Assembly: GCA_947034895.1 (NCBI GenBank)
Contig: OX344761.1
Location: 22,394,863 to 22,458,862, forward strand
Direction: 5' to 3'
Source of the DNA: Rhytidiadelphus loreus
Lineage: Eukaryota; Streptophyta; Bryopsida; Hypnales; Hylocomiaceae
DNA: 64,000 nucleotides
Made by a program: the position numbers and the translations under genes. Positions 10,123 through 23,100 of the stretch are shown one piece after another (the stretch's first letter is position 1; every line of letters begins with the position of its first letter). The notes under the pieces were generated by a model, which saw only the letters and a program-made list of their open reading frames with translations, was not told where the DNA came from and did not search any database.

Positions 10123-10989
10123 TCAAGAATACGAAGCCAAGCTTTGGTTGATGACTTCAATTTGAGCTGTAGGAATTTTGATCCTGCATTCACGGGTACC
10201 TCTTCTATTCTGGGACTTCCATGCTGTCATCAAAGCGTTTGTTTCTTCCCATAGCGGTGGTTCGGTTTCATCAACCTTCCAATGTAGACCTCTTTCACTG
10301 TCCCATCCTGTATAGAAGTCACGAACATCTTGATTCCTTGATGTTGGACAAAAGTATTGAATGAGCACGCAATTCGGCTTCTCAGGATTATAGTTGGGAT
10401 CAGATAATGCCCTTGCAATCCAAACCGGTCGACTGTCACCATCTGCGGGTCGGATTGCAACAAAATAGCCTTCAAAGAGATCCCGACCCACCCTAAAGGA
10501 TGGTTGTGGGCATCCACGCAAAGGCCCAACATAGGCCTCATCTTCTCCAAACTCTTCACGATCTTCACCATCATCTTGTAACTGATCCTCTAGAGTTGCT
10601 TGAATTCGAGTAGTTGGCCAGAAACCGTCCTTTAAATTAAGAAAAGCAGGTAATGGTTCTTGCAACGCCACCTTCACATCACGCCAGTAGTGTACCAAAT
10701 GCTCATAGCGTCTTCAATATTCTCCAGTAACGTCTGCATTGCACAACTTCTCCCAGTACTTCACAAAGCCAGATATACCTTTCAAAATGTCATCCACTCC
10801 TCTCATTTTCTTCAACAAAATTGGCAACGGCTCTCCACGGGGCCACAAACTATGGCCCTCCGAATCTTCTTTCCACAACTTAATACCTCTACCATCCTCC
10901 CCTAACCAATCCACGTCAGTGCACAACAATTTGTACTCCATGACCGGACATCCCGTTGAATCTAGGTAGAACTTCACTTGTTGTGGTTT
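10123..10989 (-). pseudogene. 3' part of split DUF7869-type gene
   Basis: About 287 codons that continue the frame of 17114-15141 once the CACTA element and one TTT copy are removed; the junction then reads VGHTKPQQVKFYLDS in frame. The segment includes a conserved-looking block (PVWIARALS, NCVLIQYFCPTS, FYTGWDSERGLHWKVDE) and ends TGA at 10123-10125. One in-frame TGA at 10714-10716 lies between GEY and RRYEHLVHYWRDV. CGA (Arg) would fit there, so it is most likely a C-to-T nonsense mutation. Insertion plus nonsense codon make this copy inactive. Confidence 0.8.
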
Positions 10990-13900
10990 CACTATAAGAA
11001 AACTGTATTTTTTGAGATTTTGAGATTTAGGCATCCGCACGTCTGTGTTGACGTTTTTCTACGTCTGCAAGGACGTCTTGAAACTTGCGTCCCGCCCAAA
11101 CATGCCAAAAACATCGAAAATCTGGCCAGACATCACAAATTTATCGCCAGACATCACAAAAAACATGGGTCAACGGGGTCCTGAAAGGTCACCATGTGGC
11201 TGCCACCTAAGTACCACACATGCGCGGGAAGCCATGTAGGATTTTTTTTCATCCATTCCCGTCCATGACGTGGCATCTAAGGTGGCATCTGAGGTGGCAT
11301 CTGACATTGCATTTAGTAAGGATGATGTGGCATGCCACGTCAGCACATTTCTTTGCCACATCAATGCATTTTCTTGTTGTTTAAGAAATTTAATATTGTT
11401 TTTGAAGACATCAACTTAGACGTCTAGACGTTTTGAAAGACATCAATTTAGACATCTAGACGTTTTGAAAGACATCAACTTAGACATCTAGACGTTTTCT
11501 AAGACATCACCTTAGACGTCTAGACATTTTCTAAGACGTCATTGTAGATGTTTAGACATTTATTGAGACGTCAACTTAAACATCTAGATGTTGTGGGATG
11601 TCATTGTAGATGTCCTAATTTCACCATAAATATTTCTTGCAACGTCTAATATGATTTAGAAGAACAAAATGATGTCACTTTTGACATTTATGTGGTCAAA
11701 TGTGCTATTTGGCATAATGTCAATATGGACAATTACACAAGTCCTACATAATGCACATCCAAATTTCATAATATACAATACAACATTTCATATATAATAC
11801 ACCATATATAATATACCATACATAATATACCATATACAATACATAATATGCCATACAAAATACACTGTATTAAGAATTATGTCATATGACTCCAAATGTA
11901 TTTCAAAAATGTCCAATACAACATGTCATACATAGTACACCATATACAATACAAAATACACCAAACAAAATACACCATATTTGGATATATAGTACATGAC
12001 TTAAAAACCACTTGATGTGATTATATAGAGAGGAGAAGACAACCTCTTTATACAAGAGGGATGGTGGAAAATTAGACAAACAATATGGGATATGGAAAAC
12101 ACAAGAATTGTTACAAGTAGAAATGCAGATTGCATTTAAATGTCTAGACATTTTCTGAGATGTCATGGAAAACATCAAAAGTACATGTTGATGTCTCCTA
12201 TGATGTTGGTATCAACACTAATATATAAGTAGATGTCGTAGGTAGTTGTCTTTACAAACTTAGACACCGATCAAAAAGCATCAGTGTAGACATTTGTAGT
12301 TCTCATATATGGTGTTAAGGCATTGCATACAATTGTTTAGACCAGTGCTACATTGAAAAAAGAATGAAAAAAGAGCCTACTTTGTCATTGTGGGTGACAG
12401 TGCAATTCCTGAGGTTGAAGCTTAACCCCTGAAGGACCAAGGTCTTTTTCCTGCCAAAAAACAGTCAAAACTGCCATATCTATAGCAAAGAGTGAAAAAA
12501 AATGAAAATTGTTTTTTTATTCATATCTAACCGTAGGATCTTACATCTAACTAGTATGAGAGTGTGTGGAAAAAAATTTAGAATTTTTGACTGCACAGAT
12601 TGCAAGATATCTGAGTTTAAAGTGAAAAAAATAAGTTTTCAGCACCTTGTAGGACTAGATTTTCTTACTTTGAACATTTTTAACTTAAAACTTTTGCACT
12701 ACAGAGTTTTGAGATTTAAATCTTTATGGTGGAGAATTGAGTTGAGAGTCTAGGGGAAAAAAAATTCAAAAAAACTTAAGTATCATTCTTAAAAAAATTG
12801 TTAAATAGAAATAGGTACAAGATAGAAGGAAAATCTAAAATATTAATATATTTTAGATGGAATTAAAATCACTAATCTCAATGGTGGGATTGTTCTAGAA
12901 AGTAAATCAGACCATGTAAGAAAAAATTGAAAAAAATAAAAATTGCATTAAAAAATGAATCCTACAAGTTATTTTTTTCAAGAAGATGCTCTAACTGCCT
13001 GAAAAACAAGAATGTCCATAACTTGCTCATAACAAATCCAAATGAAATGAATCAAAGCTTTCTAGATAGACAAAAATATAATCTATGAGAAAAAAGTATT
13101 AAAAAAAAAATTCAAATTTTTGTCTATTTTTTTTTTGCTGCCCAGACTGCCCATCCCCTCGTTTGAGCTTATTTGGTCATAACTTTTGTTCCCGGGCACC
13201 AATTGTGAAAAAAATTATATTCTCACAAAGCTTATTAATTTTTCCATCTCCAAAAGAAGTTTCAAAAAATCACAACAAAATTTCTGCTTGTAGGTACCTA
13301 CCCAAAAACACATTTGTCCCTCGAGGGGACAATGGTCCCTTAGAGGTTAATACGTCCATGTTCTTTGTATATATGTGTGATAGCTTGCAAATGTCATGTA
13401 GAACATCTGAAGGATAGGGCAGCTTGTCTACTTCTATGTCTGCTACAAGAAACTGTTGTCTTGAAAACATTCATCGGGTGACAAAAGTAATGATTGTGGA
13501 TGTTGGGTGTAATGTGTATGTGACATCATCTGAACAGGGAAGGTTCACTATAAGAAACCCGCATTTTTTTGAACGTTAGCAACAAACAAGGATGTTTTTC
13601 AAAACAAGAGCACAAAGATGGGATTGCAGCCATAGGAGGTAGAATTAAGTTCGATGTTTCAAAAAAACGTTTGCATGTCATAGGTGGAACAAATTGATGT
13701 CTTGTGCAACGGTAATGTTCTAAAAGACATCAAGAAAAATATAGTTGTGTTTTGTACAACGTCCAAGAAAACACAGAAATGCCACGTTGGCAAGAGCTTT
13801 TGGTTTAACTTTGGTTAAATTAGAGAAAGTTACTATGGATTGAGGTAAAACCCTGACCAAATATAAAATGCAGGGAAAGGTTACTAGGTCAGCCATTAGA

Positions 13901-15140
13901 CAAGTTTTTTTTTAAATTTAAAAAAATTTAAAAAGTGCCAAGTGATGTGGCATTTGATTTACTTTTTACTATTTATTTTTTATTTTCATTTGGCTTAGGT
14001 GCATCCCAACTCCATGATAATAAAAAATAAATCATAGTATAAACTAAACTTGGTAAACTTCACTTCACTTAAATAGACTCAAATTCAAAAAATATCAAAA
14101 TATATGGCATCCAGCAAGGATGAGGTGGCATGCCACATCAGCACACCTAGACACCATTCAAAAAGTTTAACAATATTTTTTTTGACATCAACTGAGACAT
14201 CAATTGAGATGTCTAGATGTTTTTTGCAATATCAACTAAGATGTCAAATTTGACAGCTTTGTATAATTTTGAAAAATTACATATCCCATATAGTTTGTCA
14301 TGCCTCCTACAACCCTACTTGTATAAATAGTATGTCTTTTCATGTCTATTTACACACAATAATTGGCTTTTAAGTCATGTGACATAAATACCAAATATTG
14401 TGTATAATGAATTGTGTATTTTGTACAATGTACTATGTATTTTGTATGGGCTATTTTTTATGGTGTATGTCAAAGTTGATGTTGCAAAATGTTTCAATGT
14501 CAAAGTTGACGTCTTAGAAAATGTGTCAAAAGACATCTGAATAGATGTCGCCAAAAACAATATCAAATTTTTTGTTGATGTGTAAGTTGATGTTACTCAA
14601 AACAACATTAATCTTCTCAGACAATGTCACGTCAGATGCCACGTCAGCATTTTTCATGTCCATGTCACTGAATTTCTATATCAGATGCCATGTCAACATT
14701 TTTCATGTCCACGTCATTGAATTTTCATGTCATATACCACATCACATGCCACATTAGCTTTTTTTCTCCAAACTACCTGCCCATCATCTTTTTTTTTTTA
14801 ACCTTGGGTAGTTATTTTCTTCTAGACTACAATAATTTCTACTAATTTATCCACGGTTAAAATGAACTAGGGATGTTGACGTGGCAATGATTGTTTCCTT
14901 GGACAATCTTTGAAACATCATTATGTCTGCAGTCATGTCTTTAACGGCATAGTTGTTTTTGCTAGCACCTAATGCTATGACCATAATTTTCCTCTATTTT
15001 CTACAACATCCACATAAACATACACTTTCATTGCATCTATCTAGTAAAGATAGAAATGTTCATGTGGACATAGTATGTCTAGCCAAAGGCATGCTACGTT
15101 TTGGGTTCGACATCCAAAAAAACACAGTTTTCTTATAGTG
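10990..15140. mobile_element. Non-autonomous CACTA (En/Spm-type) DNA transposon
   Basis: Both ends carry CACTATAAGAAAACTGT as inverted repeats, extending to ~24 bp with one mismatch (10990-11013 and 15117-15140). TTT flanks each side (10987-10989, 15141-15143), the 3-bp duplication typical of CACTA elements. Subterminal arrays of a short motif containing GACATC, TAGACGTC and CTAGACGTTTT fill about 11400-11620, with related copies at about 14150-14720; such subterminal repeats are the usual transposase-binding regions of the family. No transposase frame is present. It sits in the coding sequence of the DUF7869 gene. A second CACTA-like end is internal at 13551. Confidence 0.92.
13551..13575 (+). 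repeat. Internal CACTA-like terminus
   Basis: CACTATAAGAAACCCGCAT inside the larger CACTA element shares the first 12 bases of its terminal repeat and then diverges. No matching inverted end was found between here and 15140. It may be the left end of a nested and truncated relative. Confidence 0.45.
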
Positions 15141-17114
15141 TTTTGTGTGTCCAACAAGAGTCTCATCACCGTCCACAAATGCACCTGCAATGAATCCTTT
15201 GAAATCGGGCACCTCTTCTACGAGGTGAGGAATAGTAGGAATAGACTCCACGTCCAAGAATGACTTCATCAACATTGGGATTGTTGGAAAGTTCTCCTTC
15301 TTCAATAGCATGCTCCATCTTCCGAACAACGCATCAATGTCGTCGTGTGTATGACCCACAATCATGAAGTTGACATACACTTCACGGAAGATCTTGTTCG
15401 CAACAAGTAGAGACCAAAAACAAAAAACATATCTGTTTTTGTTGTCTCCAGTAGCATTGTCCATTTGCACATTGAGAATAGGTGGCAAAGGTGTCGCTGG
15501 AACCAAGTTCTCTGGTGGTGGAGGTAGAGATGAGTTGCACATCTCTGCACCCTTCAGCACCGCTGCGAATAAATTTGTCGACCCCGACCCTACAAACAAC
15601 TGTTGAGAAGACGACTTTGGTGGCAATTCAAGATCCCGCAACAACTTTGCTATAGAGCCTATAGTATAGTTTGAATCATGGGGAAAGAGGTCCAATCCGT
15701 AATGAGCATAACGGACATCAGCATGACCATGTGCAATCATGCCAGTGACAGACAAAGGCAACTTCATGAGGCCATCAAGGTCTTTACTTTTGTGAGAAAA
15801 GACCAGAGAAGCAGTTTTGGCATGATCCATCTTGTCATGCATGATTGTAAGGCATTCATGCGGAAAATTATGCGACTGGTAGAGATTTGCGTAGTACAAC
15901 TCCCTGTGAGCACGAGCAATAGTAAGATGCTTGTCCAACCTAATGGACCACTTCATAGCAGTTTGAGATCTAGCAAGAGCACCCTTCCTAAGCTCTTTCA
16001 ATTTGTCACAAGTAGCGCATCGAGCAAAATTGTCTTCTGGCTTCTTCACTTCATACTCTGAGAACTTTGAAGATCGAATCTTGCTCAAGCTTGAAATTGA
16101 GACCTCCTTCAATCCAAAAGCAACATTAGTTTCATTGATTGCTTTCATCTGATCCTTCCATTGGAATGTAGCTAGTAGAATCCTAGAGACGACTTTCTCT
16201 CCTGACTTCAAAGTTCGTGTACGATGTGGCATGTGATCCACTTCCTTATCAAGGATGCACTTCAAAGTAGCAGTAGCTTGTTGAGTGTGTTTCCTAGGCT
16301 TCACCAATCCCATATTGCCATGTGTTGTTGCCTCCCGACCATCCTTCATGTATGTTTGGTAGCAATAGAACGTGGCCTCCGGGACCCCAGAAATATGCAT
16401 CCATGCTTGCATACACACAAGTATCTCTTCAATCATCACCATCCTTCTACCATGTGAGTCTCGATGAACTTGTTTGTGAACTTCAGTTTTCATGAAGGCT
16501 CTGTGCTTGAACGTTGAATTTCGATACATTCGTTCCCGAAAGGCTCGAATCTTGTCCCTTGGGAACGGTTGAACACAATTTTGGCTACAGTAGACTTTAA
16601 TAGACACCAAGTTGATAGAGTCTTGAGTGAGTAGGTCATTTGATTTAATGGCAGTCTGGCGAGGAGGATTTCGTATGGTACTTGTGTATGGTCTAGCAGA
16701 TGTTGAAGATGGTGGGTTCAAGAGAGCTGCCTGCAATTGGTTGAAATTATCACGGGCCTCATAGTCTTGCAAGCTTGCCCTACGGCAATGGACAAGATTT
16801 ATAGGCCAAGCAACTAAGGAGTACACCCGCTCTTGTGAGATATCCAATTCTGAATGTGTCTTGGAAACAAAGACAGCTACATGAGTGTCTCCAAGAGGGC
16901 CGTTGCTACCAAGCACAAGGTCAGAATCAATACTATGGCAAGTACCTTCCCCAACAAGGACGCCTTCATTGTTGAATAGAGTGACGCACTTCGTATTCCA
17001 GAGACGACGCGGAAGTCCTTCACATATAGGAATGTCAACATTCACTTCATCGGGAATTTGGTATTCTCCATCTGAGAAGTCCATATTGTCGTCCGCTAAC
17101 AAATCGGAATCCAT
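15141..17114 (-). pseudogene. 5' part of split DUF7869-type gene (putative transposase)
   Basis: ATG at 17114 opens 658 codons up to the CACTA insertion point; the rejoined protein would be about 945 aa. Visible conserved blocks are MHDKMDHAK (about residue 425), MIAHGHADVRYAHYGLD, VQMDNATGDNKNRYV (about 549) and GHTHDDIDALFGRWS (about 590). These resemble DUF7869-type proteins, large multicopy families without assigned function. The spaced acidic residues (HDKMD, QMDN, HDDID) would suit an RNase H-fold transposase, which is my inference. A CATCDKLK motif suggests a small zinc site. The 5' flank (17260-18346) holds seven copies of the hairpin motif shared with gene A, suggesting both belong to one element. 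No TAG or TAA interrupts the frame. Confidence 0.8.
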
Positions 17115-17259
17115 AATAACTACAAATCAAAAAAGATATTACTCTGTTAGAGAAGAGGCAAACTCCGAGTTCCACAAGGTGCTTGAAAAAACAAACAATT
17201 GAACATATGTTTATAAGAGCTAATTTAGTAGATCAAACTGAAGAAATGTTTCTCCGTCT

Positions 17260-18346
17260 GCAATTTAGGTCGATAAGAGCTGAATTGTAAAGGTGCTAAT
17301 TAAATTACTACAATCATACTATGTGATGTTTACGGACATTTAGTAAATCCAACCGTAATTTGATCAGGGTTCTTGCAAGTTAGTTAGTGCTAAACTAGAA
17401 GCAAAAGAAATTCACTGGAGATCAATTGCAACTGAGCTTCATGTGAAATGCATATGAGGAATATGATTTGATTTACTGAAAAAGGTATAATCTACAATAA
17501 GCGTGGTCAATTCGTCCTTTGTAGGTTGTGCATTTCAGGTCGCTACAACCTGAACTACACATTAAATATTTCACTAATTCTATCAGGTTCAAGACAAATG
17601 TATAAAAGATTACAACTTACATGGAATACAATACTAAATGAAACTCTCGGCAATTTGACCTGATTATCAAAATAAAAAAAGTAGTCATGTTGCCTAATAT
17701 TTGTCAAATAGATCCACAACTCCAAGGACTGAAGATTCTCAAATTGAGATTGTCAATTCAGGTGGTTGCAACCTGAATTGCATAGTCCACCATTAAATTT
17801 GCTATATAATTTTTTTGATGAATCACGAATTTAATTCGGTTACATCTATGATGTATAGAGATGCAAAATGCCTATACATATTCAATGCCAATGCATCCAC
17901 ATCCACTCATTATATGTTGACTTGAATTTTTTTAGTTTGAAATTATATATTAGAAGGCTGTGCATTTCAGGTTGATACCACCTAATTTGCACACCAAGAC
18001 CTTAAAAAGTCTGTGACAATTAGGAAATGAAAATGCTAGAGTGTATATAATAGGACTTCAATGTTCCTCACTAGGTGTCACAATTCAGGGTGATACGAGC
18101 TGATCTGCACAACTCTAAACCAAACATACGGTACTTTTAGGAAAGGAAGTTAAAAAACTACAATTCATGAAGACAACAATGTTTAAAACAAGGTATGACA
18201 ATTCAGGTTGATACGAGCTGATCTGCTCAACCAACCAAACAATAACACAATATTTTTCATTACAGGCACATATCTAGGATGCCCAAGTATCAACATTATT
18301 TTATGTACATTTCGAATTCAGATCATTGTGACCTGAACTGCACAAT
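17260..18346. repeat. Cluster of seven ~33-bp imperfect palindromes (element A motif)
   Basis: Copies at about 17260-17290, 17527-17561, 17751-17783, 17959-17993, 18077-18113, 18196-18230 and 18313-18346. The consensus is TGTGCAATTCAGGT, then 6-9 variable bases, then ACCTGAATTGCACA, so each can fold into a stem of ~13 bp. Spacing is irregular (about 110-270 bp). They lie upstream of the DUF7869 gene start. The region otherwise has no gene. Confidence 0.85.
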
Positions 18347-18360
18347 TGACAATTAATTTT

Positions 18361-20650
18361 AGAATGACCCCGGGTTTTGCGGCGGCAAATGCGGGATTCT
18401 AATGAAAATCACAGTCTTTGGGATAAGGCAATATGTCCAAAACATTAAATCATGGGAGTACCGGCTAGTAACCGGGGACGAAAATTTGGCCTTCATTCCA
18501 ATGGAGTGATGGACCAAGAATTCACAGTCTTCATGACCAATTCAATTGGTTATTTCTTAAAAGTTGTAATTCAAATGGAGTCAAGTTCTATACAATTCTA
18601 GGACTTGGGCATGAAAGTCCAGGACAGAGCGCGCTGGAAGTCTGAAGTCCGACAGAGCGCGCTGATTGTCCGAGAGCGAACGCTGAAGCCCGACCGAGAT
18701 CACTCTGGTCCGACAGATCACACTCATACTTACAGCTTTCTCACTTTAATCGTATCGATAAGCGTAAGAATGTTTACAACGCACCAATCCCACACTAGAT
18801 TATACACGTCGAGATGCACGAAGTAGATTACACACGGTAGGTTCAAAAGAATTGTCACCTGCAAGCAAGACACGCCTTCAAAAATATCGTTGCGATCCCA
18901 AAACAAGAACAACGTCGTAATCCACAATAACAACGTAGGTAGCTCCACTTGCATTGGCTTGACCCTAGAATGTAATGCAGCTTAGCTTCAGGGTCCAAAA
19001 CTCATCGCCAGCAAGCTAGCTAAACCACTCCGACACGCCCAGCCAATACAACCTACACTCATCCAGCAAAAGATTAAAAAGTAATCCAGTATTATGAGAA
19101 TGCTCACACAAGCCACGCCAACTGCCGTCTTTGGATCTCTCTCTCTCTACAAGGGACAGTGCACAACGTACAGATGCAACGTTCGCCACAAATCGAGACT
19201 TCGAAAGTAAAGCAAATAAGCTAGCTAGGGGTAAACCTTGCAAGCGCTTCGGAGTGATAAGTGGCCAATTATGCAAAAAATTGGTAAGAGCAGCCCCAAC
19301 TCAACTGTAACAGCGCAAGCAAAGCATCACTTGCGCAATGGCAGTCGAAGTGCAAAGGAGGACGCCCAGGACCGGACCGCAAGGGTCTGAGAGACTTCTT
19401 GGCGGGAGAGACGACGCGCCAAAAAAAATTCCAGTTTTTCAATACTCAAAATTTCCTTGATAGGAAAGCGGAGCCAGATTTGCACCAAAGAACATGCTTG
19501 GTCCCGCCACCACCGTTCCAAAAATATTACAAAGCCAAATTTTTGGGGACCAGATTCTCTTCGAGGAATTTGAAGCAACTTGCTCGCCGAAATTTCCTCA
19601 AGATTATGCTTCCGCCAGCTTGCAGTGTCTATCAGAGAGATTCTGGAAGTGCCCGTTTTGTGAGAGATTCTGTGGTATCGTTGGGAGTGCCAGGACTGAT
19701 GACGAGCGTCTTTTCAATTACGATTTTTGATTTTTTGATTTTTCTTGTTTCTGAATATGCTTGAATATGCTTGTGGTGATCTTCTTGCTTGGAGTTTCCC
19801 TCTGAATTCCGCTGAGGTTTAATGTTTTTATTCACTGTATGAGAAAAAAGCCATCGGAAAAAGGTCTACCTTGAAAAATTCTACCTTGAAAAATTTTCAC
19901 GTTGTTGTGTCATCTTCTTTTTGCATTGGTACAAGATTATCGGCCGGGTGTGAATTAAAGTAGATCTAGGAATATCAGGGCATCTTCGATACCCCAACGC
20001 TTCTTTGGACGAGCAGATGAGCCGAAGGTGTCAGCAGTTCAAGAGAGTGCAGTATGTTGGTACGGTTTGGTCCAGCGCAAGGTTTTGTGTGGGTTGAGTT
20101 TATAAATTTCCGTTATTGTGAGCCTTTGTTCAAGAGCAGTCTTTTTTGGAGAGATTTTACAAGTACTTTTTGAGTTTTTTATGTTCCTGCTTACTATTGG
20201 GAGCTTGCTGTATGGAAATGTGTTGCTGGGTTAATTTGTCATATTCTCTTCCTCTTTGGAGAGTATGAGGTGCCATAAGAATTGTGAGAATATTGTTTCT
20301 GGTGCGTAGTCATTCATTACCTCTTCATTTGAGCAGCAGAGAAAATATGATATAGAATTTCATTCCATATTGACCACCGCTTAAGCAAGGATTTCCAATT
20401 CCATCCCCCCTCATTTCATTTCCTTCCTTGATCCACCGCCCCATTAATTTTAATGGAATTGCTTTGTATAAGTGGAATTGATGTTTCTCTTACAACTTAA
20501 AGAATGTGCCCAATATAATGAGAATGATGGTGGATTTTTTCTTTGAAAGATGGAGAAAAGATATTTTTGGATTTTGTTTAAATAGACCAGGGCATGCAAG
20601 ATTCCATCCATATGAGCATTTCAAGTAAAAGATTGAGACTTCTCTAACTA
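18361..20650. other. Intergenic stretch, no gene recognised
   Basis: Mixed composition. A GC-rich patch near 18365-18395 and a repeated phrase GACAGAGCGCGCTG (about 18623 and 18653) stand out. Short open frames at 19016-19276 (minus) and 19399-19764 (plus) show no recognisable domain, and I do not call them. Confidence 0.4.
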
Positions 20651-20653
20651 TTT

Positions 20654-21830
20654 GGTGGTCACTTAGAATGACCTCATATGTGAAACTAAAAATTGGAGCA
20701 TGAACCTAGCCCTGTACTTTAATGTCCAAAAAAATGTAATCTCATGAAATTCACGTAAAAAAAATGGGAAACATGTCGTGCAAGTTGCAATTATTCATAA
20801 AGTCACAAATTCAAAAACATTTGCAATAGGTGGTCACTTACAATGATTACCAAACGTGAAAGTAAAAATTGGCGCTAGGAACTTAGCCTTGTACTTTAAT
20901 GTCCAACAAAATGTAATCTCATGAAATTCATGTAAAAAAATATGGGAAACATGTTGTGCAAGTTGCAATTATTCATATTAAAGTTACGAATTAAAAAAAA
21001 ATTGCAATTTGTGGTCACTTTCAATGACCTCGTACGTGAAAGTAAAAATTTGGGCATGAACCTAGCCATGTACTTTAATGTCCAACAATATGTAATCTCA
21101 TGAAATTTACGAAAAAAAAAATGAGAAACATGTTGTGTAAGTTGCAATTATTCATAAATTCACAAATTAGAAAAATTGGTGATCACTTGAAATGACCTTG
21201 CACATGAAAGTAAAAATTCGAGCCTTAACCAAGTCCTGTACTTTAGTGTCCAACAAAATTTAATCTCATGAAATTTACGTAAAAAAAAATGAAAAACATG
21301 TTGTCTAAGTTGCATTTATTCATAAAGTCACAAATTAGAAAAAAATTGCAATTCGTGATCACTTTAAATGACCTTGCACGTGAATGTAAAAATTGGAGCC
21401 TTAACCAAGCCCTGTACTTTAATGTCCAAAAAAATGTAATCACATTAAATTCACGTAAAAAAAAATGAGAAACATGTTGTGCAAGTTGCAATTATTCATA
21501 AACTTACGAATTAAAAAAAAATTGCAATTGGCGGTCACTTTGAATGACCTCGTACGAAAAAGTAAAAATTGGGGCATGAACCTAGCCCTATACTTTAATG
21601 TCCAATAAAATGTAATCTCATGAAATTCACTTAAAAAAAATGGAAAACATTTTGTGCAAATTGCAATTATTCATAAAGTCACGAATTCAAAAACATTTGC
21701 AATAGGTGGTCACTTAGAATGATTACCAAACGTGAAAGTAAAATTTGTGGTAGGAACTTAGCCCTGTACTTTAATGTCCAACAAAATGCAATCTCATGAA
21801 ATTCACGTACAAAAAAATGGAAAATTACAA
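20654..21830. repeat. Satellite-like tandem array, ~175-bp monomer, about 6.7 copies
   Basis: A phrase like GGTGGTCACTT starts each unit, at 20654, 20829, 21010, 21178, 21354, 21530 and 21705 (periods 175, 181, 168, 176, 176, 175). Each unit also contains TGTACTTTAATGTCCAA, an A-run followed by AACATGTTGTGCAAGTTGCA, and TTATTCATAAA. Units differ by point changes and A-run length, so the array is not newly amplified. The last unit is cut short near 21830. Confidence 0.92.
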
Positions 21831-23100
21831 ATGTGAAAGTATGTCAAGTGGTCAATTTGCATTGACTTTACTTCAAAACTAAATGTGCAAAAATTAGGTC
21901 AAAGATGCAAAGGTCACAAAAATTTGAAAAAATCACCATATGAAGAGAACCTTATTTCAAATCCATTCGAACAAGTTTTACTCAAAAAATGATAATATTT
22001 TACTTGTAATTGAATTTAGAAGAAATTCTAGAATTTTCTTTTCAAAATTTATAGAAAAAGATTGGTGATAGGATTAGTAGATCTAACCGTACGGATTGAA
22101 TTCAAAAATCATAATCTACAGCTTTCATTTGTATACCAATTCCAAAATACTCTTCGAAATTGTAGTTTATGATGGGGGTTTTCAAATCATCAATTTTGGA
22201 GACGCTCGAGTTGCTTTGATTGGGCCAGGAACTAGGCCAGGAATGGAAACTACGCGTGTATTCCATGGATGACGCTCCAGTTGCTTTGATTGGGCCACAG
22301 TGGAAGCTACGCGTGTATTCCAAGGATTGAAGCTATGCAGTGTTGAGCCCGCCCAAGGTTATTTTTAACTGCTTTCCAAGGTTATTTTTAAACACTTTCC
22401 AAGGTTATTTTTAAACACTCTCGCACCGCAGTTTTCCATTTCCGGCAAAATAGTGGAGTCTTCCGTGTTTAGGGTTCGCACGTGTATTTCTCCTCCGACT
22501 AGCTTGATTCTTTGCGCTTTGAAACCGCTGTTTTGCTTTTGCGGCAGAATTGTTGAGAGTCTTTTTTCTAGGGCATGCTTTTTTTTTCCTCCTCCGACCA
22601 CGTCTGTGCACACTGCACACCCATCAGACTTCTGTGCACGCCGCTTTGGCCTGTGCGCGCTCCTGTGATGTATGCACACTTTCCCCCTCGTGCAGCAATC
22701 GGAAGAGGAGTCAGTTGCTGAAATTGTGGAGTTCTGGCGCGGAAGCGGGGTTTTGAAAGTTGGGGAGCTGTAAAGCGTAGAAGTTGCAGAGCAGTGGCGG
22801 TCATTTTATGTCAGAGGTTTGTTTATTTTCAAGCATGATTGAACATCCTATGTTTGCTAGATTTTAGGGTTTGCATGCGTTGTTTCTCGTGGTCATCTCT
22901 AGGCGGTCGGTCTTTTGTGCGCTGAAATTTGCTCTAAAATTTCGTGCGCTGAAACGTGCTCTGATTTGCTCTCAAATCCCTTGCTGTGATATCCTTGATT
23001 CCGTATTTGAGGTCTGGTGGGTTGTGAGTGTTTCTAACTCCACCCTTAAGTCAGAAAGTTGCACACAGGTTCTAGCGGCATAAGTTAATGGTTTAATTGG
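21831..23100. other. Intergenic; two short tandem duplications, no gene recognised
   Basis: A 70-bp duplication begins GACGCTC at 22201 and 22271. A 23-bp unit containing CCAAGGTTATTTTTAA is repeated three times (22353, 22376, 22399). The stretch 22430-23080 is richer in GC and has overlapping short frames on both strands, none with a recognisable domain. Confidence 0.6.

Noticed and set aside
19399..19764. 121-codon plus-strand frame
   Set aside because: No domain, no matching neighbours, and overlapping frames on the other strand. Not called as a gene.
20896..21491. Repeated minus-strand frames of 82-83 codons
   Set aside because: They recur because the ~175-bp tandem array repeats. They are not genes.
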